From Clostridia bacterium (GTDB lineage: Bacteria; Bacillota; Clostridia; Oscillospirales; Butyricicoccaceae): DNA of 64,000 nucleotides. The stretch spans positions 42,184 through 106,183 of the forward strand of contig JAQXOO010000002.1 of the NCBI GenBank assembly GCA_029099685.1. Direction: 5' to 3'. Both the position numbers and the translations under genes were made by a program. Below are positions 59,021 to 64,000 of the stretch, piece after piece. Numbering within the stretch: the stretch's first letter is position 1; every line of letters begins with the position of its first letter. The notes beneath the pieces were generated by a model that did not search any database, was not told the origin of the DNA, and saw nothing but the letters and a program-made list of their open reading frames with translations.

Positions 59021-59623
59021 TCAATAGCCCAGCTCCTGATTTACCAGCACCACCTCGTACCGGGCGCCCAGGGGCGGACGCCACAGCACAGACAGCGCCC
59101 GGCAGATGCGGGCGGGGGACTTGCAGTCATAGCAGCGGTCACCCTCCGCGGCGCAGGGAGTCTTGCAGTTCAGCCGCTGGGCGTTTTTGGGGGCGGCAAT
59201 GTTCCGGGCGCGCCACAGGGCCTGCTCATAGTCCGGAGCCAGCTTGTTTTTGCCCACGATGAAGTACACCTGCTCGTGGCCGTAGACGGTCTCGGCCACC
59301 CGGTTGCCGGTGCCGTCGATGTTGATGATCTCGCCGGTCTCGGCCAGGCCGTTTACCGAGGAAAGATAGACCGGGGCCTTGCGGGCTTCCTCCCGCATCT
59401 GGGCGCCGGTCCGCCCTTCTGCGGGCTGCCAGTGCCAAAGAACGGTGTTTTGTTTCCCCAGCTTTTCCAGCAGGCCCATCTGCTGCAGGGTCACCGACCC
59501 GCCGAAGCCCACGGTGGTGTTTTGGATCCGGCCGCACAGATAGTCCGCCGCCTGGTCCGCCGTGTCAAACACGCTGACCTGGTAGCCCAGGGCTTTCAGA
59601 TTCTCGGAAACCTTGGTGAACAT
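59021..59623 (-). CDS. LUD-domain (LutC/YkgG-like) protein
   Basis: A 200-residue LUD-domain protein (Pfam DUF162). Characteristic are GFGGSVTLQQMGLL, INIDGTGNRVAE and IVGKNKLAPD, and C-terminal Cys (CYDCKSPARIC). Lactate-utilisation subunits LutB/LutC share this domain, but no lutA/lutB lies nearby. Last gene of the mtaB operon; the SD AAGGAGG overlaps the stop of the gene before. Function unknown. Confidence 0.85.
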   Translation of the reverse strand: MFTKVSENLKALGYQVSVFDTADQAADYLCGRIQNTTVGFGGSVTLQQMGLLEKLGKQNTVLWHWQPAEGRTGAQMREEARKAPVYLSSVNGLAETGEIINIDGTGNRVAETVYGHEQVYFIVGKNKLAPDYEQALWRARNIAAPKNAQRLNCKTPCAAEGDRCYDCKSPARICRALSVLWRPPLGARYEVVLVNQELGY

Positions 59624-59635
59624 AGGATCTCCTCC

Positions 59636-61291
59636 TTATAAGTCCTTCTGATAGGCGCGCCGGGGCGTGCCGTCGTCGCATAAAATGGTGCCGCAATAGG
59701 TAAAGCCCAGCTTTTCCAGGGTGCGGCGCATGGGCAGGTTGCTTTCGTGGGTGTCGATGCGGATGCTGCCGCACAGCTCCAGACACCAGTTGATGCACCA
59801 GCTCCCCAGCCCGGGCACTTCCCCCCGGGAAGCGATGCGGTGGATGGTGCCGTAGGGCACGGTGTCCGACAGCCAGGCGCCGTCGATGGACCGGTAGGTG
59901 GGGTCCTCGCCCCAGATGAGGGCGAACACCGCCTGGAGGACGCCGTCCTCCTCATAGACAAAGCTGCGGCCCAGGCGCACATCCTCCTCGATCATGTGGC
60001 GGTGGGGATAGCCGCCGGTCCACTGTTCCGTGTTGCCGGTGTTCCGCATGGTCTGCCGCCCGATGTCATACAGCGCCATCACGCCGTCGATATCCTCGGG
60101 ACGGGTCTTGCGCATCCGCCCTTTGGGGACAAAGGCGGGCCTGCCGCCCATGAGCTTCAGCAGGGTGTTGCCGCCGCCGACGCTGCCCAGCAGGGCCTCG
60201 GCCTCTTTGCGGGCAGCTTCCCGCTTTTTCTCGCTTACATTGGCCTTTCGGGCCCGGATGAGCAGGTTTTTGGGGGAGTGGCTCAGGTCGATAAACTCCA
60301 GCACCTGCACTTCATACCCACGGCTCTCCAGCAGCCTGGCCCGGACGGCGTCGGTGGCCAGGGCACAGAAGCGCTCCTTGAGGATGCCGTAGGAAGTCAC
60401 CGGGGGCAGAGCAGCGGGCTTCACGTCAAGGTTCAGCTCGTGCTGGCAGCAGGGCACCGACAGAATGTACCGGGCGCCCCACTCCATAGCGTGAAACAGG
60501 GCGTAGTCGGTGGCGGTGTCGCAGGCGTGGAGGGTGATGACCATGTCCGGGGCCTGCTCGGTTTTGTAGTCCCGGATATCGCCGCAGAAAAACTGCAGGC
60601 CGCCGTAGCCGTACTTCCGGGCCACCTGGTTGCAGTGGTCAATGACGTCCTTTTTCAGGTCCAGGCCGGTGATGTCGGCCTTTTTGCGCAGAATTTCCGT
60701 GATGTAATAATAAACAATGAAGGTCAGATAGGATTTTCCGCAGCCGAAGTCGATGATGCGCACCGTGTCCCGCCCGTCCTTTGCCAAAAGGTCATCCAGA
60801 AACTCCAGGAACCGGTTGATCTGCTTGAATTTATCGTATTTGGCCTTGACCACCCGGCCGTCGGGGGTGAGCACCCCCAGGTCCACCAGAGGCGGCACTG
60901 CCACGCCCTCGGCCAGCAGGTACTGCTTCTGCCGGTTGTGGGCGGCGGGCACGGGGGCCGCATCGGCCGCCGCCCGGCGCTGAAAGAACAGCTTGCCCTT
61001 TTTGGACACCTTCAGGCAAAAAACCGCGCCCCGGCAGACGGCGTCCAGCTGGCCGTAGTCCGCCATCAGGGTTTCCAGCCGGTCCCCGGCCTCTTCCGGG
61101 GAGATATTTTCGTGAAAAGCCTGGGTGTCCGTGAACTTTTCCAACTGCAGCACCGTTCCGCCGCGAAGCTCCATGGGGCGGACGGTGATCTTTTTATATG
61201 CCGCGCCCCTGGGATTGCTCAGGGTCATGCGGACGAGGGGCAGGGAAAGAATTTCCGCCAGCCCCTGGCGGAGGGTCTCCGGTTTGCTCAT
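59636..61291 (-). CDS. Methyltransferase::GNAT acetyltransferase fusion
   Basis: One 551-codon frame. Residues about 90-370 are a SAM methyltransferase of the TRM13/RRNAD-like type (motif I IIDFGCGKSYL; motif IV VITLHACDTATD; SVPCCQHEL). A Lys/Ala-rich linker follows. Residues about 393-551 are a GNAT-fold acetyltransferase (MRKTRPEDIDGVMALYD; RIDTHESNLPMRRTLEKLGF, the acetyl-CoA-binding end). Both halves look intact. It overlaps mtaB by 4 bases. An RNA-related methyl transfer is likely given mtaB; substrate unknown. Confidence 0.8.
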   Translation of the reverse strand: MSKPETLRQGLAEILSLPLVRMTLSNPRGAAYKKITVRPMELRGGTVLQLEKFTDTQAFHENISPEEAGDRLETLMADYGQLDAVCRGAVFCLKVSKKGKLFFQRRAAADAAPVPAAHNRQKQYLLAEGVAVPPLVDLGVLTPDGRVVKAKYDKFKQINRFLEFLDDLLAKDGRDTVRIIDFGCGKSYLTFIVYYYITEILRKKADITGLDLKKDVIDHCNQVARKYGYGGLQFFCGDIRDYKTEQAPDMVITLHACDTATDYALFHAMEWGARYILSVPCCQHELNLDVKPAALPPVTSYGILKERFCALATDAVRARLLESRGYEVQVLEFIDLSHSPKNLLIRARKANVSEKKREAARKEAEALLGSVGGGNTLLKLMGGRPAFVPKGRMRKTRPEDIDGVMALYDIGRQTMRNTGNTEQWTGGYPHRHMIEEDVRLGRSFVYEEDGVLQAVFALIWGEDPTYRSIDGAWLSDTVPYGTIHRIASRGEVPGLGSWCINWCLELCGSIRIDTHESNLPMRRTLEKLGFTYCGTILCDDGTPRRAYQKDL

Positions 61292-62571
61292 GCAAGCACC
61301 TCCCCGATGAGCGTCTCTTCTTCAAAGCCGGTGATCTTCACCGGAAGGACGCGGTTGTGCAGGTCTTCGCCCCGGGCCTTTACCAGGCAGTATTCCGGGA
61401 TGTGGCCGGTGAACCAGCCGTCCTCCTGCTGTTCAAACAAAACGTCATAGGTTTGCCCCACCCGGGCTTCCAGGTCCTTTTGTTCCAGCGCCCGGCAGAG
61501 ACGGATGGCCTGCTGGGAGCGGGCGGCCTTTTCCGCCTGGGAGAGCTGGCCGGGCATGGACGCGGCCCGGGTGCCCTGGCGGCGGGAATAGGGAAACACG
61601 TGTACCTTGCCCAGACCGCATTCCGTCACAAAGCGCAGGCTTTCCTCAAAATCCTCCCGGGTCTCGCCGGGGAAGCCCACGATCAGGTCGGTGGTCAGCC
61701 CGCAGCCGGGCAGATACCGCCGCAGAAGCCCGCAGGCGGCCTTGTATTCCCCGGCGGTGTAGTGGCGGTTCATAGCCCGGAGGGTCTTGTCACAGCCGCT
61801 CTGCAGGGACAGGTGGAAGTGGGGGCACAGGTTGGGCAGGAGGGCGCAGCGCCTTGCAAAGTCCTCTGTCACCGTCCTGGGCTCCAGACTGCCCAGACGG
61901 ATGCGGCAGCCCGGAGCTGCCTGGCACAGGGCCTCGATGAGGGAGATCAGGCCGGGCCTGCCGGGCAGGTCCCGGCCGTAAGCGGAGATCTCGATGCCCG
62001 TGAGCACGATCTCCCGGTAGCCCTCCTCCGCCAGCCTGCGGGCCTCGGACACGGCTGTGTCAAAGGGCATACTGCGCTCCGGCCCCCGGGCAAAGGGGAT
62101 CAGGCAGTAGGTGCAGAAATTGCGGCAGCCGTCCTGGACCTTCAGCAGGGCACGGGTGCGGCCGGACAGCCCTCCGGCGGGCAGCACGTCAAACAGGGGC
62201 GGCGCCTCGTGCCACAGGTCCCGGACGCCGTCTGGGGCCAACTCCTCCACGATGGACACCACGCGGCTTTTGTCCGGGGTGCCGATGACCGCGTCGGCAC
62301 CGCACAGGGCCCGGGCCTCCTGGGGCTTCACCTGGGCGTAGCAGCCGCACAGCACCAGCCGGGCGGCGGGATTGTGCTTTTTGCACCGGCGGGCAGCGTT
62401 GCGGGATTTTTTGTCCGACAGGGCGGTGACGGTACAGGTGTTCACCACATAGACGTCGGCAAAGCCGTCAAAGGGTACGATCTCATGGCCCCGTTCGGCA
62501 AACAGGCGCTCCAGCGCCTGGGTCTCAAATTGATTGGCCTTGCAGCCAAGGGTATAAAACGCGATCTTCAT
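61288..62571 (-). CDS. mtaB: tRNA (N6-threonylcarbamoyladenosine37) methylthiotransferase MtaB
   Basis: A 427-residue methylthiotransferase. N-terminal UPF0004 domain with Cys in TLGCKANQ, VVNTCTVT and LCGCYAQ; radical-SAM cluster CRNFCTYCLIP; C-terminal TRAM domain. It converts t6A37 to ms2t6A37 in tRNA. No SD is visible and the leader is short, so initiation is probably near-leaderless. First gene of the operon with the methyltransferase::GNAT and LUD genes. Confidence 0.93.
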   Translation of the reverse strand: MKIAFYTLGCKANQFETQALERLFAERGHEIVPFDGFADVYVVNTCTVTALSDKKSRNAARRCKKHNPAARLVLCGCYAQVKPQEARALCGADAVIGTPDKSRVVSIVEELAPDGVRDLWHEAPPLFDVLPAGGLSGRTRALLKVQDGCRNFCTYCLIPFARGPERSMPFDTAVSEARRLAEEGYREIVLTGIEISAYGRDLPGRPGLISLIEALCQAAPGCRIRLGSLEPRTVTEDFARRCALLPNLCPHFHLSLQSGCDKTLRAMNRHYTAGEYKAACGLLRRYLPGCGLTTDLIVGFPGETREDFEESLRFVTECGLGKVHVFPYSRRQGTRAASMPGQLSQAEKAARSQQAIRLCRALEQKDLEARVGQTYDVLFEQQEDGWFTGHIPEYCLVKARGEDLHNRVLPVKITGFEEETLIGEVLA

Positions 62572-62592
62572 ATCAACAAATCACCAGTTTAT

Positions 62593-62621
62593 ATTGTAAC
62601 GGAAATAGGCCCGGATTGCAA
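62593..62621 (-). promoter_or_regulatory. Promoter of mtaB sharing a palindromic -35
   Basis: TTGCAA (62621-62616), 17 bases, TACAAT (62598-62593) on the minus strand. TTGCAA is its own complement, so the same hexamer also faces the plus-strand dacF-type gene, with CATAAA 18 bases away. Confidence 0.55.
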
Positions 62622-62681
62622 TAATTCCGGCCCGGCCGGCATAAAAATCCTAACAAAAACCTTGTTTGGAGGGTGTGTTTT

Positions 62682-63845
62682 ATGAAAAGAATGCTGGCGG
62701 CGGTACTGGTAGTCATGATGTTGGCGGTCCCCTGCGCGGCGGAGGAGGGGCCGGCGGCTCCCGCGGTGGCGGTGCAGGCGCCTTCGGCCGTGCTGATGAC
62801 CCTGGACGGCGCGGTGCTGCTGGAAAAGGACGCCCATGCCGTGCGGGAGCCGGCCAGCGTCACCAAGGTGATGACCATGCTGCTGGTGTGCGAGGCCGTG
62901 GACCAGGGGCGCATCTCCCTGGAGGACCCGGTGACCGCCTCGGCCCACGCCGCCTCTATGGGCGGCAGCCAGATCTGGCTGGAGGAGGGCGAGGTGCTGA
63001 CGGTGGCGGAGATGCTGAAATGCGTGGCGGTGGTCTCCGCCAACGACTGCGCGGTGGCGCTGGGGGAGCACCTCGCCGGCAGCGAGGAGGCCTTTGTGCA
63101 GATGATGAACGCCCGGGCACAGGAACTGGAGATGGAGGACACCCGGTTCGTCAACGCCTGCGGCCTGACGGCGGAGGGCCATGTCACCTCGGCCCATGAT
63201 ATCGGCCTGATGTCTGCCCAGCTGCTGCGGGAGCACCGGTGGATCACGGACTATACCCTCATCTGGCAGGACTATATCCGGGAGGGCACGTCGGTGCTCA
63301 ACAACACCAACAAGATGCTCAAAAGCTACCAGGGCATCACGGGGCTGAAGACCGGGTTCACCACCACGGCGGGCTACTGCATTTCCGCCACGGCGGAGCG
63401 GGAGGGGCTGCATCTCATCGCCGTGGTCATGGGCGGCGCGACCAAGGAGAGCCGCAACGGCGACGCGGCGGCGCTGCTGAACTGGGGCTTCGCCAACTAT
63501 GCCGCCGTCACCCTGACCGCCGACCGGCCCCTGCTGCCGGTGCCGGTGGAAATGGGCCGGCAGCAATGGGTGGAGGTGGAGCTTGGGCAGCAGACGCCCC
63601 TGGTGCTGGAGCGCGCCTCCCTGGGTACGCTGGAAAAGACGGTGGAGCTGCCGGAGCGGGTCCACGCCCCGGTGGAGCAGGGGCAGGAGCTGGGCTGCCT
63701 GGTGGTCCGCCAGGGCGGGGCTGAGGTGTGCCGGGTGCCCATCGTGGCCTGCGGCAGTGTGGAGCGCCTGGGACTGTGGGACGTGTTTCAGCGGGTGCTG
63801 ATGTGCGTCTGCGGACGGGCGGGCGAAGACGCCGGCGGAAACTGA
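62682..63845 (+). CDS. D-alanyl-D-alanine carboxypeptidase (PBP5/DacF-like)
   Basis: A 387-residue low-molecular-weight PBP. Signal peptide (MKRMLAAVLVVMMLAVPCAA), SxxK motif SVTK (Ser59-Lys62), SAN motif and KTG motif (GLKTGFTTTAGYC) are all present. It trims the terminal D-alanine of peptidoglycan stems outside the membrane. A C-terminal beta domain follows. No clear C-terminal amphipathic anchor is seen. The start follows GGAGGG by 8 bases; a GTG upstream overlaps that SD. Confidence 0.93.
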   Translation: MKRMLAAVLVVMMLAVPCAAEEGPAAPAVAVQAPSAVLMTLDGAVLLEKDAHAVREPASVTKVMTMLLVCEAVDQGRISLEDPVTASAHAASMGGSQIWLEEGEVLTVAEMLKCVAVVSANDCAVALGEHLAGSEEAFVQMMNARAQELEMEDTRFVNACGLTAEGHVTSAHDIGLMSAQLLREHRWITDYTLIWQDYIREGTSVLNNTNKMLKSYQGITGLKTGFTTTAGYCISATAEREGLHLIAVVMGGATKESRNGDAAALLNWGFANYAAVTLTADRPLLPVPVEMGRQQWVEVELGQQTPLVLERASLGTLEKTVELPERVHAPVEQGQELGCLVVRQGGAEVCRVPIVACGSVERLGLWDVFQRVLMCVCGRAGEDAGGN

Positions 63846-63860
63846 GCCGGACCGCGCCCC

Positions 63861-64000
63861 TGAAGTGATCCCGAAAAGTTAGACAATATTAGAAAGAAAA
63901 AATTGTTCAAGCAGCCGAAAGGGCTTGTTGTCTGTGAAGAGCAGGCGGCAAGCCCTTTAGCTTTGCCTTGATACGGTGGTTATTGTAATAGTCCAGATAA
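63861..64000 (-). mobile_element. End of an IS3-family element with transposase C-terminus (window edge)
   Basis: On the minus strand the last 31 transposase codons read YLDYYNNHRIKAKLKGLPP then ALHRQQALSAA and stop at 63907. The YYN-RIKAKLKG pattern is the C-terminus of IS150-type IS3 OrfB integrases. Beyond the stop, TGATCCCGAAAAGTTAGACA around 63866-63885 resembles the terminal repeat of these elements, so the end is placed near 63861. The element continues past the right edge; intactness cannot be judged. Confidence 0.8.

Noticed and set aside
59021..59623. Lactate oxidation (lutABC) operon
   Set aside because: Only a lone LUD-domain gene in an RNA-modification operon; no iron-sulfur LutA or LutB partner.

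Overview
The window looks like chromosome of a GC-rich, anaerobic, gut-type Firmicute, most likely Oscillospiraceae (Flavonifractor/Oscillibacter/Intestinimonas-like). The grounds are Shine-Dalgarno sites before nearly every gene, sigma-A promoters with 17-bp spacers, a CIRCE-controlled groESL, a type III glutamine synthetase, an SLH-anchored surface protein, a ZTP riboswitch and a complete B12-dependent ornithine fermentation cluster. The genus is inference.

Layout. (1) 1-7347, minus strand: purine operon purE-purC-purF-purM-FNT channel-purN-purO-AICAR transformylase-purD (purD cut by the window edge), with a sigma-A promoter and a ZTP riboswitch plus terminator. PurH is split in two proteins, a formate/nitrite-type channel sits inside the operon, and PurF lacks the usual N-terminal cysteine. 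(2) 7678-17026: a PucR-type regulator divergent from ord-ortA-ortB-oraS-oraE-MutL/GlmL-like-orr, the oxidative ornithine pathway to acetyl-CoA and D-alanine. Two TTTGT-N7-ACAAA sites lie between them. (3) 17033-17880: a short AT-rich island between two near-identical terminators, holding an amber-interrupted secreted-protein gene and a coupled 48-residue membrane peptide. (4) 17989-28263, minus: a TetR-family regulator gene overlapping a 3201-residue SLH-domain surface-protein gene. (5) 28657-35772: a TIGR00300-type ornithine cyclodeaminase-like gene, a DivIVA-like coiled-coil gene, a stand-alone E2-like acyltransferase without its catalytic His, glnN and an MBL/beta-CASP RNase.

(6) 35917-45493, minus: UMP operon pyrC-carB-pyrK-pyrD-pyrF-(HAD::pyrE fusion)-pyrB-pyrI, with no carA. 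(7) 45566-50400: a conserved hypothetical, dCMP deaminase, then a Sel1-repeat gene and a WG-repeat lipoprotein gene behind a perfect 26-bp palindrome. (8) 50416-56008: groESL with CIRCE, two divergent alanine-racemase-family genes and an APH-fold kinase. (9) 56123-64000: a small Cys-rich membrane protein; nfeD, zinc ribbon and SPFH protein; a DUF454 protein behind a 30-codon basic ORF; an operon of mtaB, methyltransferase::GNAT fusion and LUD protein; a D,D-carboxypeptidase; and the end of an IS3-family element.

Most of the window is core metabolism, so the less ordinary signals are in details: PurF without a nucleophile, the FNT channel in the pur operon, three fusions or active-site losses, the paired PucR-associated operators, the amber-interrupted island and the TetR/giant-SLH operon. 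No tRNA, rRNA, CRISPR array or prophage was seen. Long antisense frames were treated as GC-rich codon shadows.
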